From Aromatoleum buckelii (GTDB lineage: Bacteria; Pseudomonadota; Gammaproteobacteria; Burkholderiales; Rhodocyclaceae), in NCBI RefSeq assembly GCF_012910785.2, contig NZ_WTVH02000010.1, positions 186,001-250,000 on the forward strand: a DNA stretch of 64,000 bases. The letters are read 5' to 3'. A model generated the notes under the pieces. The model saw only the letters and a list, made by a program, of their open reading frames with translations. It ran no database searches and was not told the origin of the DNA. Below, piece by piece: positions 8,974 through 17,420 of this stretch (position 1 is its first letter; the number at the start of each line of letters is the position of its first letter). The position numbers were made by a program, and so were the translations under genes.

Positions 8974-10617
8974 TCAAAGCAGCTCGTCGCGCAGCAGCTC
9001 GCGCAACTTGAACTTCTGGATCTTGCCGGTCGCCGTCGACGGCATCGCGTCGCGCACGATCAAGCGCTCGGGGATGTACTGGAGCGTGACTTTTTGCACT
9101 TTCAGGAAGGCGACCATCGACGCGAAGTCGAACGTCTGGCCGGGCTTGGGCACGACGACGGCGCAGCAGCGCTCGCCGAGCCGCTCGTCCGCGTAGGCGA
9201 CGATCGCCACCTGGTCGATGGCCGGATGGCGATACAGCAAGGATTCGATCTCGAACACCGGAATGTTCTCGCCGCCGCGGATGATCACATCCTTGTTGCG
9301 ACCGCTGATGCGGATGTAACCGCGCTCGTCCATCTTCGCGACATCCCCGGAGTCGAGCCAGCCTTCGGCATCGACGTTGTTCCACTGCGGCCGTTTGAGG
9401 TAGCCGCCGAACGCCGAGCACGTGCGCACGACAAGGCGACCGACGGAGCCGCGCGGAAGCTCGACACCGTCTTCATCGACGATGCGGACTTCGGCACCCG
9501 GAATCACCTTGCCGTCGGTCGAGTACGCGCGCTCGTCGTCGTCGTCGAGATCGATCATCGTGATCACGCCGATCTCGGTCATGCCCCACGCCGACACGAT
9601 CTTGGTGCCGAGGACCTTGCGCGCCTGCTCGACCAGCGGAGGAGGAATCGGCGCTCCGGAGCACAGGAAGCTTCTCAGCGTCGGCACCGGCAGCGCGAGC
9701 TCCTGCACGGTCTTCGTCAAGTCGGTCAGGAACGGCGTCGAGGCCATCGTGAACGTTGCGCCTTCGGCCCGAATCAGCTCGACCGCCTTCGCCGGCTCCC
9801 ATTTGTCGAGGATCACCGAGCGCGCGCGCAACAGGATCGGCAGCATCATTCCGTACGCGGCGCCGGTCTGGTGCGCCATCGGCGAGGCCATCAGCACCAC
9901 ATCGTCGTGGCCCAGGCGCAGCTTCCGCGCGTACTCGACGAGGTTCGCCATCACGGTGTTGGCCGAGTGCATCGCGCCTTTCGGCTCGCCGGTCGTGCCG
10001 GAGGTGTACATCAGCAGCGTGATGTCGTCGGGACCCGGGCGGCTGCGCGTGAGGATGTCGGCAGCGTCGGGTTCGTTCTCCCAAGCCGGCGCGGCGAGCA
10101 GCGCGTCGAAGGAGTCCGGGCCGTCGCTGTCGATGACGACGATGCGCTTGAGTGCCGGCAGGCTCGGCTGCAGTGCGCGCGCCATCGCCTCGTGGTCGAA
10201 GCCGCGGAAAGTCTTCGGCACGACGAGCACTTTCGCTTCGCCGTGGCCGAGCATGAACGACAGCTCGCGCTCGCGGAAAATCGGCATCAGCGGATTGACC
10301 ACCGCGCCGATGCGCGTGCAGGCGAGATACAGCACCGTGAACTGCCACCAGTTCGGCAGCTGCATCGCGACGACATCGTTGCGGCCGACACCGAGGCGCG
10401 CGAGACCGACGGCGACGCGATCGGCCAGCGCAGCCAGTTCTCGGTACGTAAATCGCCGCGTTGCGCCGTCTTCGGCGCGCATCGCGGTCAGCGCAACTTT
10501 TTCCGGAAAGTCGGCGACGCACGCGTCGAGTTCATCGTTGATCGTGCGATCGGGCCACGTGCTGGCGGCAATGCAGGCCGCACGGCGAGCGGGGAGCAAG
10601 ACTGCGTCAAAGTCCAT
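8974..10617 (-). CDS. AMP-forming acyl-CoA synthetase (ligase), paralogue of AliA
   Basis: 547-residue ANL-superfamily enzyme that would join an organic acid to CoA through an acyl-adenylate. The P-loop-like motif is MYTSGTTGEPKG, the adenylate motif SAWGMTEIG, the hinge GWLDSGDVAKMDERGYIRI, and SGRNKDVIIRGGENI precedes the C-terminal lid; the catalytic Lys lies in STATGKIQKFKLRE. It is clearly related to the AliA-like ligase at 13642-15291 but is a diverged copy. It is divergent from a LysR regulator, which may control it. Candidate substrates are cyclic or aromatic carboxylic acids, inferred only from the neighbouring degradation cluster. Confidence 0.9.
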   Translation of the reverse strand: MDFDAVLLPARRAACIAASTWPDRTINDELDACVADFPEKVALTAMRAEDGATRRFTYRELAALADRVAVGLARLGVGRNDVVAMQLPNWWQFTVLYLACTRIGAVVNPLMPIFRERELSFMLGHGEAKVLVVPKTFRGFDHEAMARALQPSLPALKRIVVIDSDGPDSFDALLAAPAWENEPDAADILTRSRPGPDDITLLMYTSGTTGEPKGAMHSANTVMANLVEYARKLRLGHDDVVLMASPMAHQTGAAYGMMLPILLRARSVILDKWEPAKAVELIRAEGATFTMASTPFLTDLTKTVQELALPVPTLRSFLCSGAPIPPPLVEQARKVLGTKIVSAWGMTEIGVITMIDLDDDDERAYSTDGKVIPGAEVRIVDEDGVELPRGSVGRLVVRTCSAFGGYLKRPQWNNVDAEGWLDSGDVAKMDERGYIRISGRNKDVIIRGGENIPVFEIESLLYRHPAIDQVAIVAYADERLGERCCAVVVPKPGQTFDFASMVAFLKVQKVTLQYIPERLIVRDAMPSTATGKIQKFKLRELLRDELL

Positions 10618-10769
10618 TGGTGTCTCCTATGGGTATGGAAGTGGGTGGACGATTCGGTTCGACGTCGCGTTTTTGGTCGGCGCATGGGCGAGCATTCATG
10701 GTTTTCATAATCTGGGGCCTGCGCTCATCTATCATCTGCTTCAAATTTCCCACGCCAAAGCAACGAGTT

Positions 10770-10796
10770 GCACACGACTTGTGCGCCAATGCACAA
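10770..10796. promoter_or_regulatory. Overlapping inverted repeats, candidate LysR autoregulatory site
   Basis: Three half-sites form two overlapping inverted repeats: GCACA-N5-TGTGC (10770-10784) and TTGTGC-N6-GCACAA (10779-10796). They lie directly before the LysR coding region and in the divergent spacer to the acyl-CoA ligase, where LysR proteins usually bind. Visible in sequence; binding is inferred. Confidence 0.5.
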
Positions 10797-10804
10797 TGGC
10801 CCGC

Positions 10805-11710
10805 ATGGACGCCCTCCCTGACTGGAACGATTTGCGCATCTTCCTCGCGGTCGCACGGCTCGGGACGATCTCCCTCGCCGGCGAGCGCTTGGGCATCGAG
10901 CACTCGACGGTTTCGCGCCGCATCGACCGCCTCGAGGCCGGCCTGCGTGTTGTCCTGTTCGATCGCCGGCGCACCGGGTATTCACTGACCGAGGCCGGTC
11001 ATGCGCTCATTCCTCATGCCGAAAGAATGGAAAGCGCGCTGCTCGAGGCTGTCGAGGAGAGTGCGGGTCTGGGGGTGCGGGTGACGGGATCGGTGCGCGT
11101 GGGCACGCCCGAGGGCCTGGGCATTCACCTGATCGCACCGGGCTTGGCGGAACTGCATCGCGAGCACCCGGAACTGCATGTCCAGCTGATGCCCCAGCCG
11201 CAGTATCCGAGCCTGGTTACGCGCGAGGTCGAGATCCTGATCACGCTCGACCCGCCCGAGGTGGGACGCTACAAGGTCGCGCGGCTGACCGACGTCGACT
11301 ATTCCATCTACTGCTCGCCCGGCTACCGCGACTCCCACCCACGCATCCGCGAGTTGAGCGATATCGCCGAGCACAGCTTCGTGGACTACATCCACGACGG
11401 CTCGCTCAGCGGCCACTTCCGCGTGCTCGAAGAGCTGACGCCGCATCCCCGGAGGATCTTCACCTCGACCAGCGTGCTTGCCCAGCGCGAGGCCGCAGCG
11501 GCCGGCATGGGGCTCGTGGCCTTGTCGCCTTTCGTCGCCGAACTGTCCGACGACCTGGTGTGCGTGTTCCCCGGACAGTCGCTGGTGACCCGGACGCTAT
11601 GGATCGCCGCGCCCGAAGACCTGCTGCGGATCAAGCGCATCCGCGTCGTGTGGGACTTCATTCGGGAGCTGATCGAGCAGCGTCCGCAGTGCTTCCGTCG
11701 CAACGGCTGA
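10805..11710 (+). CDS. LysR-family transcriptional regulator
   Basis: About 301 residues. The N-terminal winged helix (about residues 1-62) contains NDLRIFLAVARLGTISLAG and EHSTVSRRIDRLEA, the LysR DNA-binding signature; the rest is the periplasmic-binding-protein-like effector domain. The start is taken at 10805 because an inverted repeat runs through the alternative ATG at 10796; neither start has a clear ribosome site. Divergent from the acyl-CoA ligase at 8974-10617, which is its most likely target. Confidence 0.9.
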   Translation: MDALPDWNDLRIFLAVARLGTISLAGERLGIEHSTVSRRIDRLEAGLRVVLFDRRRTGYSLTEAGHALIPHAERMESALLEAVEESAGLGVRVTGSVRVGTPEGLGIHLIAPGLAELHREHPELHVQLMPQPQYPSLVTREVEILITLDPPEVGRYKVARLTDVDYSIYCSPGYRDSHPRIRELSDIAEHSFVDYIHDGSLSGHFRVLEELTPHPRRIFTSTSVLAQREAAAAGMGLVALSPFVAELSDDLVCVFPGQSLVTRTLWIAAPEDLLRIKRIRVVWDFIRELIEQRPQCFRRNG

Positions 11711-11740
11711 TCACGCTGGGTGCCAGTATTGCGGGGATGC

Positions 11741-11768
11741 AAACGAAAACGGGCGCCGCAGCGCCCGT
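11741..11768 (-). terminator. Rho-independent terminator of the porin gene
   Basis: Stem ACGGGCGC / GCGCCCGT with a 4-base loop (11749-11768). Read on the minus strand it is followed by a T-rich tract at 11749-11741. It lies 24 bases past the porin stop; the convergent LysR gene ends at 11710. Confidence 0.8.
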
Positions 11769-11791
11769 CGACTGCACGGGTCAGGAAAGGA

Positions 11792-12832
11792 TCAGAAGGT
11801 GTGATTCACGCCGACCATGAGGTTCGTGCTGTTCTCACCCGTCTGACCGACCGCGCTGGCGACGAACGTCGCATTTTGCGCGGAGTCGTTGTTCACCCGC
11901 GTGGCGAAGGCGTAAGCCGTGGTCCGCTTGGAAAGTGCGTGGCTGTGGCCGATGGTCAGATTCGTCGCGTCCATGTCGGAATTCTCGTGATCGAGGCGGC
12001 CGATCGCGAAATGGAGCTTGCCGGCCGAACTGACCGGCCCAATCGCACCGACCTGGTAGACCGTGTTGGTGTCCGAATCCTGCTCGACCTGCTGGTAGCT
12101 GGCGAGCAACGTGACGACGCCGAAATTGTAGGAACCGCCCGCGTACCATTCCTTCTTGTCGTCGACGCCGACTGCGGCCGGCATGTCGCGGCCGAGGTGG
12201 TAGATCACGTTCGCGCCGACCGGTCCGTTCGCATATTCGGCGCCGATGCTGAAGCGATCGCCCTGGCGGCGGTTCGTCGCCTGATTTTCCTCGCCGAATG
12301 CGTAGATCGTGTTGATGGTGAGACCGCCCATGTTCGGCGAAATGTAGTTCAGCGCGTTGTTCGCGCGTGCCGGGCTCGCGGGCACGATCGTCGCGCCGGC
12401 CTTGATGCCGAGCATCGCTTGCGGCCCCCACGGCGTTCCGATCGCAGCGTCGTATTTGAAGACATAGTAGCCGGGCGCGTACTGACGGCCGAGGCCGGCG
12501 AAGCCGAAGCGGCCCTTGAGCCCGACGAATTGCTGGCGCGCGCGCAGTCCGGTGGTGCCGATGCCTTCGTTGGCATCGTTCAGAAGCCCGTATTCGAGCG
12601 CAAACACGGCCGCCACGCCGTTGCCCAGCTCTTCGGTGCCGCGAAAGCCGACGCGGGAGCCGGTCAGGCCTCCCGAATCGATGCCGGTCTTCCTGTTGTC
12701 ACCCATTTTTCCGTAGCTGAAATAGGCGTCGACGACACCGTAGAGCGTCGTCGTCGACTGAGCCAGGACGGGCGCCGGCGCCATAGTCGCCAAAACAACG
12801 CCGGCTGCGACCGTTGATTGTTTTTTGTTCAT
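11792..12832 (-). CDS. Gram-negative general porin (OmpC/Omp32 type)
   Basis: 346-residue outer-membrane protein. A signal peptide with Lys-rich start (MNKKQSTVAAGVVLATMAPA) is cut near ALAQS; the mature part begins STTLYGVVDAYFSYG, the standard start of 16-stranded betaproteobacterial porins, and ends in a C-terminal Phe (VGVNHTF), the outer-membrane assembly signal. It would form a trimeric diffusion pore for small, probably anionic solutes. It has its own terminator and lies upstream of badK in the same direction, so it could serve uptake of the ring acids degraded by the neighbours, but general porins are common and this link is only positional. Confidence 0.93.
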   Translation of the reverse strand: MNKKQSTVAAGVVLATMAPAPVLAQSTTTLYGVVDAYFSYGKMGDNRKTGIDSGGLTGSRVGFRGTEELGNGVAAVFALEYGLLNDANEGIGTTGLRARQQFVGLKGRFGFAGLGRQYAPGYYVFKYDAAIGTPWGPQAMLGIKAGATIVPASPARANNALNYISPNMGGLTINTIYAFGEENQATNRRQGDRFSIGAEYANGPVGANVIYHLGRDMPAAVGVDDKKEWYAGGSYNFGVVTLLASYQQVEQDSDTNTVYQVGAIGPVSSAGKLHFAIGRLDHENSDMDATNLTIGHSHALSKRTTAYAFATRVNNDSAQNATFVASAVGQTGENSTNLMVGVNHTF

Positions 12833-12868
12833 TGATTCCCTTTCGATAAGAGCCTGGAACGAGCGTTG

Positions 12869-13642
12869 CTAGCAGTGCGCGAACTGCGGCCTGCGCTTCT
12901 CGACGAACGCGTTCATGCCTTCCTTCTGGTCGGCGAGCGCGAAAGTCGCGTGCAGCGTGCGCCGCTCGAACAGCAGCCCTTCGCTGAGCGGGCTCTCGTA
13001 AGCGCGGTTGACCGACTCTTTCATCATCATCAGCACCGGCAGCGAATACTCGGCGAGCTGCGCGGCGGCCGCGAGCGCCTCGTCGAGCACGCTGGCGGCC
13101 GGGAAGATGCGTGCGACGAGGCCGGCCCGCTCGGCTTCCTGTGCGTCCATCAGGCGGCCGGTCAGGCACATGTCCATCGCCTTGGTCTTGCCGATCGCGC
13201 GTGGCAGGCGCTGTGTGCCGCCGGCGCCGGGAATCGTGCCGATCTTGATCTCGGGCTGGCCGAAACGCGCGTTGTCGGCGGCGAAAACGATGTCGCACAT
13301 CATCGCCAGTTCGCACCCGCCGCCGAGCGCGACCCCGTTCACCGCGGCGATGACCGGCTTGCGGAAAGTCCGCAGTCGCTCCCAGTTGCGCGTGATGAAG
13401 TCCGCTTTGTAGGCGTCCATGAAATCCATTGCGCGCATCGCCGCGATGTCGGCGCCGGCGGCGAAAGCTTTTTCGGAGCCGGTCAGCACGACGCAGGCAA
13501 TGGTCCGGTCGGCCTCGAACGCATCGAGCGCGCGGCCGAGCTCAGTCATCACTTCGTCGTTGAGCGCATTGTGCACTTCGGGCCGGTTGATGCGGATCAG
13601 GCCGACCTTGTGTCGGGTTTCGACGAGGATCACGGGATTCAT
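12869..13642 (-). CDS. badK: Enoyl-CoA hydratase, candidate cyclohex-1-enecarboxyl-CoA hydratase BadK
   Basis: 257-residue crotonase. Both catalytic Glu residues of hydratases are in place: E111 in GGGCELAMMCD and E131 in FGQPEIKIGTIPGAGG; oxyanion-hole text is AAGADIAAM. In the Rhodopseudomonas palustris pathway BadK hydrates cyclohex-1-ene-1-carboxyl-CoA to 2-hydroxycyclohexanecarboxyl-CoA. The ATG at 13642 overlaps the stop of the ligase gene (TGATG), so the two are translationally coupled. The substrate is assigned from context (AliA, BadH and BadI relatives all within 6 kb); sequence alone proves only the hydratase class. Confidence 0.85.
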   Translation of the reverse strand: MNPVILVETRHKVGLIRINRPEVHNALNDEVMTELGRALDAFEADRTIACVVLTGSEKAFAAGADIAAMRAMDFMDAYKADFITRNWERLRTFRKPVIAAVNGVALGGGCELAMMCDIVFAADNARFGQPEIKIGTIPGAGGTQRLPRAIGKTKAMDMCLTGRLMDAQEAERAGLVARIFPAASVLDEALAAAAQLAEYSLPVLMMMKESVNRAYESPLSEGLLFERRTLHATFALADQKEGMNAFVEKRRPQFAHC

Positions 13643-15291
13643 CAGGATTTCTCCACGGCGGCGTTGGCGGCGTCGCCGAAAGTTTTCGCAGTCTCGCGCA
13701 GCTTGAACTTCTGCAGCTTGCCGGCGGGCGTGCGCGGCAGGTCGGCGACGATCTCGAGCCGCTCGGGGTAGTACTGTTTCGCGACCTGCTGGCGGTCGAG
13801 ATGCGCGGTGAGATCGGCGAACGTCAGCGTGCAGCCGGGTTTGAGCGACACGAACGCGCAGATGCGCTCGCCGAGCCGCCGGTCCGGGTAGCCGACGACC
13901 GCCACCGTCGTGATCGACGGATGCTGGTACAGCAGGTTCTCGATCTCGACGACCGGGATGTTCTCGCCACCGCGGATGACGATGTCCTTGCTGCGGCCGT
14001 TGATGCGGATGTAGCCTTCGGCGTCCTGAAACGCGAGGTCGCCGGTGTCGAACCAGCTTTCGGCGTCGACGCTGTTCAGGTGCGGGCGCTTCAGGTAGCC
14101 GGCGAACAGCGACGCGCCGCGGATCAGCAGGCGGCCGGTTTCGCCCTCCGCCAGTTCCGCACCGTTCGCATCGGCGATCTTCACTTCGATGCCGGGCACG
14201 GGCCGGCCGTCCGACACGCCGGACTTCTCGAGCGCACGCGCGGGCTCGGTAATCGTGACCGCGCCGCATTCGGTCATGCCCCACGCCGAGCACACGAGGA
14301 GGCCCATCAGTGCGTAGGCTCGCTCGACCACGACCGGCGGAATCGGCGCGCCGGCGCAGTTGAACTTCGTAAATTTCGGCGACACCGGCGCGCCGGCTTC
14401 GACTGCGGTGCATAGGTCGGAGATGAACGCGGCCGACGCCATGCTGAACGTGACGTCCTCGTCGCGGACGATCTCGAGCGCGCGCGCCGCGTTCCAGGTT
14501 TCCTGCAGCACGGTCGTCGAGTTCAGGATCAGCGGCAGCATCGCGAGGTAGCCGTAGCCGGTGAGGTGCGCCATCGGCGACGCGCCGAGGACGACGTCGG
14601 AGACGCCGAGCTCCATCCGCTCGATGTACGCGTGCAGGTTCGAGAACAGCGTGTTCGACGTATGCATCACGCCTTTGGGCTCGCCCGTCGTGCCCGACGT
14701 GTACATCAGCAGCGCGACGTCGTCGGGGTCGAGGCCGGGGCCGGCAAGAGGCGGCAAGTCGTCGCGCATCAGCAGGCGCTCGAAGCTGTCGTCGCCGTCG
14801 CCATCGAGGACGACGACCTGCTTCAGATGGGGCAGCTTCGGCTGCAGCTCGCGCGCCATCGCGGCGTGGTCGAACTTGCGAAACACCGCCGGCACGATGA
14901 AGACTTTCGACTCGGCGAAGTTCAGCATGTAGGTGAGTTCGTGCTGGCGGAAGATCGGCATCACCGGGTTCGCCGCCGCGCCGAGGCGCGCGCAGGCGAG
15001 CGACAGCGCGATGAATTCCCAGCGGTTCGGCAACTGGAAAGTGACGACGTCGCCGTAGCCGACCCCGAGCACGGCAAGGCCGCGCGCGATGCGGTCGACG
15101 CGGCGGTCGAGCTCGCGGTAGCTGAGCTGCACGGGCTCGGGCTCGCCGTCGCGATATCCGACCACGGCCGGTTTGTCGGGGCAGTTCTCGAGCGCGCGGC
15201 GGAAATGCATGTCGATCGTCTCGTCGCGCCACAGGCCGGCGGCCTTCATCGGGCCCATGCGGTCCGCAAGCAGTACCGGTTCGAAGTTCAT
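13642..15291 (-). CDS. aliA: Acyl-CoA ligase, candidate cyclohexanecarboxylate-CoA ligase AliA
   Basis: 549-residue AMP-forming ligase; start at ATG 15291 with GGAG upstream. Motifs: LLMYTSGTTGEPKG, CSAWGMTECGAV, SWFDTGDLAFQDAEGYIRI, NGRSKDIVIRGGENI and the catalytic Lys in TPAGKLQKFKLRE. Expected reaction: cyclohexanecarboxylate + ATP + CoA to the CoA ester, the entry step of the alicyclic pathway. Evidence for the substrate is the operon with a BadK-like hydratase and the divergent AliB-like dehydrogenase. A promoter with TTGACT-17-TAGCTT lies upstream. A second, related ligase is at 8974-10617, so which copy handles which acid is open. Confidence 0.85.
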   Translation of the reverse strand: MNFEPVLLADRMGPMKAAGLWRDETIDMHFRRALENCPDKPAVVGYRDGEPEPVQLSYRELDRRVDRIARGLAVLGVGYGDVVTFQLPNRWEFIALSLACARLGAAANPVMPIFRQHELTYMLNFAESKVFIVPAVFRKFDHAAMARELQPKLPHLKQVVVLDGDGDDSFERLLMRDDLPPLAGPGLDPDDVALLMYTSGTTGEPKGVMHTSNTLFSNLHAYIERMELGVSDVVLGASPMAHLTGYGYLAMLPLILNSTTVLQETWNAARALEIVRDEDVTFSMASAAFISDLCTAVEAGAPVSPKFTKFNCAGAPIPPVVVERAYALMGLLVCSAWGMTECGAVTITEPARALEKSGVSDGRPVPGIEVKIADANGAELAEGETGRLLIRGASLFAGYLKRPHLNSVDAESWFDTGDLAFQDAEGYIRINGRSKDIVIRGGENIPVVEIENLLYQHPSITTVAVVGYPDRRLGERICAFVSLKPGCTLTFADLTAHLDRQQVAKQYYPERLEIVADLPRTPAGKLQKFKLRETAKTFGDAANAAVEKS

Positions 15292-15455
15292 TGGCAGTCT
15301 CCTCTCTCGACCGGCCCGCTCACCGCCGGACCAGCTTGCTGTTGGATTCGTTGAACGGCAGTGCGGCATTGGCGGCCGCGCCGGTTTCTGATTGTTTTGC
15401 GCGCAAGTCTCTCTCCTTGGGTTCGTCTTCCGGCGGTCTGTCCCGACGGCACACC

Positions 15456-15484
15456 AAGCTATCGCTTCGATTTTTATAAGTCAA
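15456..15484 (-). promoter_or_regulatory. Sigma70-type promoter for aliA-badK
   Basis: On the minus strand TTGACT (15484-15479) is followed after 17 bases by TAGCTT (15461-15456), 165 bases before the aliA start. The AT-rich sequence around it contains CAATACATTG (15482-15491), a short palindrome that could be a MarR-type operator. The whole 399-base spacer between aliA and aliB holds no gene. Confidence 0.55.
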
Positions 15485-15610
15485 TACATTGTTATATTTC
15501 GGCGTCGTGTCCAATCGCTTGGTAATTTGCTATGGGACTTGAAAGCGCTATTTCTAAAGGAATTATGCGTTACATTGAGGAAGTGCAGAGATGCCGGATT
15601 ACCATTCGTA

Positions 15611-15624
15611 ACTTAAATATAAGT
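15611..15624. promoter_or_regulatory. Palindrome upstream of the aliB promoter, candidate BadR site
   Basis: ACTTAaataTAAGT is a perfect inverted repeat ending 7 bases before the aliB -35 box. A related TATAAG string lies at the aliA promoter (15475-15480). Position suits an operator for the MarR-type regulator encoded next to aliB; binding is inferred. Confidence 0.4.
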
Positions 15625-15631
15625 AAATCTA

Positions 15632-15661
15632 TTGACACAAAAACCTTCGTTCTCCTAGAAT
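15632..15661 (+). promoter_or_regulatory. Sigma70-type promoter for aliB
   Basis: TTGACA (15632-15637), 18-base spacer, TAGAAT (15656-15661). The aliB start at 15691 follows 29 bases later, behind a strong AAGGAGG ribosome site at 15677-15683. Confidence 0.7.
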
Positions 15662-15690
15662 CGATTCAACGCTAGAAAGGAGGAGAGGTG

Positions 15691-16839
15691 ATGGATTTCA
15701 GTCTCAGTCAGGAACAGCAGGCGCTGGTCGATACCGCGAGCCGCTTTGCCCGCGAACGTTTGGCGCCAGGCTACAAGGCGCGCGAGAAAGCCGAGCGCAT
15801 CGAGCGCGAAGTGATCCGCGAAATGGGCGAACTCGGTTTCCTCGGTCCGGAGTTGTCCGAGGAGCACGGCGGGCTCGGCGTCGACTGCCTCACCAGCGGG
15901 CTGCTGCTCGAGCAAATCTCGTACGGCGACTTCAACGTCTCGTATGTGAACCTGCTCACGTCGCTGTGCGGCCAGATCGTCGCCGGCCACGCCCGGCCGG
16001 ACATCGCAAAGGAATGGCTGGGCCAAGTGATCGCCGGGCACAAGACGATCGCGATCGCGCTGACCGAGCCCTCCGCGGGGTCCGATGCCGCACGCCTGAA
16101 GCTCAAGGCGGTGCGAGACGGGAACGACTTCGTGCTCAACGGCGAGAAGACGTCGATCTCGATGGCGACGCAGTCCGATGTCGCGGTCGTCTTCGTGCGC
16201 ACTGGCAGCGAAGCCGACCGTGCCCGCGGCATCAGCGCCTTCCTCGTGCCGATGGACCTGCCCGGCATCACGCGCACGGCGTTCGACGACATCGGCACGC
16301 GTCCGGTCGGCCGCGGTTCGATCTTCTTCGACGACGTCCGAGTGTCGGCCGACATGATGCTCGGCACCGAAGGGCAGGGCTTCATCCAGGTGATGCAGGG
16401 CTTCGATTACAGCCGCGCGCTGATCGGCCTGCAGTGCATGGGTGTCGTGCGCGCGTCGCTCGACGAGACCTGGCGCTACATCCAGGAGCGCGAGGCGTTC
16501 GGCAAGAAGATCGGCGACTTCCAGGGCGTGACGTTCCCGCTCGCCGAAGCCGAGACGATGTACGAAGCCTGCCGCGCGCTATGCCTGCGCACGCTGTGGC
16601 TCAAGGATCAGGGGCTGCCGCACACGTCGGAAGCCGCGATGTGCAAGTGGTGGGCGCCGAAGCTCGCGTGCGAAATCATCCACCAGTGCCTGCTCACGCA
16701 CGGCCATGGCGGCTACGCAGCCGACTACGACTTCGGTCAGCGCTACCGGGACGTCATGGGACTGCAGATCGGTGACGGCACCGCGAACATCATGAAGATG
16801 ATCATCGGGCGCGAGAAGCTCGAAGCGCACCGGATCTGA
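15691..16839 (+). CDS. aliB: Acyl-CoA dehydrogenase with Asp base, candidate cyclohexanecarboxyl-CoA dehydrogenase AliB
   Basis: 382-residue FAD enzyme. ATG 15691 follows a strong ribosome site; a GTG one codon earlier is less likely. Signatures: ALTEPSAGSDA (substrate/FAD loop), REAFGKKIGDFQGV and the C-terminal YRDVMGLQIGDGTANI. Where medium-chain enzymes have the catalytic Glu in the sequence IYEGT, this protein has IGDGT with Asp at residue 362. Divergent from aliA, so probably the step forming cyclohex-1-enecarboxyl-CoA; a cyclohexene or diene-forming dehydrogenase is the main alternative. Electrons would go to ETF and the quinone oxidoreductase at 21336-22988. The name rests on context, because a second dehydrogenase is present at 19127-20281. 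Confidence 0.8.
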   Translation: MDFSLSQEQQALVDTASRFARERLAPGYKAREKAERIEREVIREMGELGFLGPELSEEHGGLGVDCLTSGLLLEQISYGDFNVSYVNLLTSLCGQIVAGHARPDIAKEWLGQVIAGHKTIAIALTEPSAGSDAARLKLKAVRDGNDFVLNGEKTSISMATQSDVAVVFVRTGSEADRARGISAFLVPMDLPGITRTAFDDIGTRPVGRGSIFFDDVRVSADMMLGTEGQGFIQVMQGFDYSRALIGLQCMGVVRASLDETWRYIQEREAFGKKIGDFQGVTFPLAEAETMYEACRALCLRTLWLKDQGLPHTSEAAMCKWWAPKLACEIIHQCLLTHGHGGYAADYDFGQRYRDVMGLQIGDGTANIMKMIIGREKLEAHRI

Positions 16840-16846
16840 GGCGGCG

Positions 16847-17317
16847 CTAGAGCTTCGCCATGTTGCGCTGCAGCAGGCTCACGTAATGGATGAACTGCAG
16901 GCGGTCGTCGAACGAGAAGCCTTTGAGCGCCTGGTCGTAGAACGCGTGGATCGGCTCGGCGAGCTTGATCCACAGCTCTTCGCCCTTCGGGCTCAGCCTG
17001 ACCTTGCGCGAGCGGCGGTCTTCCTCGCTGGTCACGCGCTCGATCAGGCCGTCCCGTTCGAGGCGGGTCAGCAGGCCGGACAGGTTCTGGCGGCTGACGA
17101 GCAGGAAGCGGGAGAGCTCGTTGATGCCCATGCCGTCCTTCGCCTTCGGGCGGGACAGCGCGCCGAGCACCGACCACTGTTGCGTCGTCACGCCGAACTC
17201 GTCGAGCGCCTGCGTGCCTTTAGTGTGCAGCGTGTTGGCCGCCTGGAAGAAGCGGAAAAACAGGCGGTTGCTGATCTCGATCGTGGCGAGGTTCTTGGCG
17301 GCGGAAGCATCGGTCAT
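16847..17317 (-). CDS. badR: MarR-family regulator, BadR-like
   Basis: 156-residue winged-helix regulator. The core has DEFGVTTQQWSVLGALSR, then the recognition region INELSRFLLVSRQNLSGLLT and wing EEDRRSRKVRLSPKGEEL. It lies between aliB (convergent, 7 bases apart) and badH (divergent), the place expected for the MarR repressor BadR that controls alicyclic degradation in R. palustris by sensing a ring CoA thioester. The start is the ATG at 17317; an in-frame ATG at 17350 is possible, and neither has a clear ribosome site. The badR-badH spacer contains TTGAAACGCAA and two ACGCAAAC copies that may be operator parts. Confidence 0.82.
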   Translation of the reverse strand: MTDASAAKNLATIEISNRLFFRFFQAANTLHTKGTQALDEFGVTTQQWSVLGALSRPKAKDGMGINELSRFLLVSRQNLSGLLTRLERDGLIERVTSEEDRRSRKVRLSPKGEELWIKLAEPIHAFYDQALKGFSFDDRLQFIHYVSLLQRNMAKL

Positions 17318-17420
17318 CGGATGGGCAGGCAGGGTTCGAACGGCGCCCATTGAAACGCAAACAGCGGCCCGGACGCAAACGGGTCGGAAATTGAGCGGTA
17401 TCCAACAGGAGGAAGCACAG

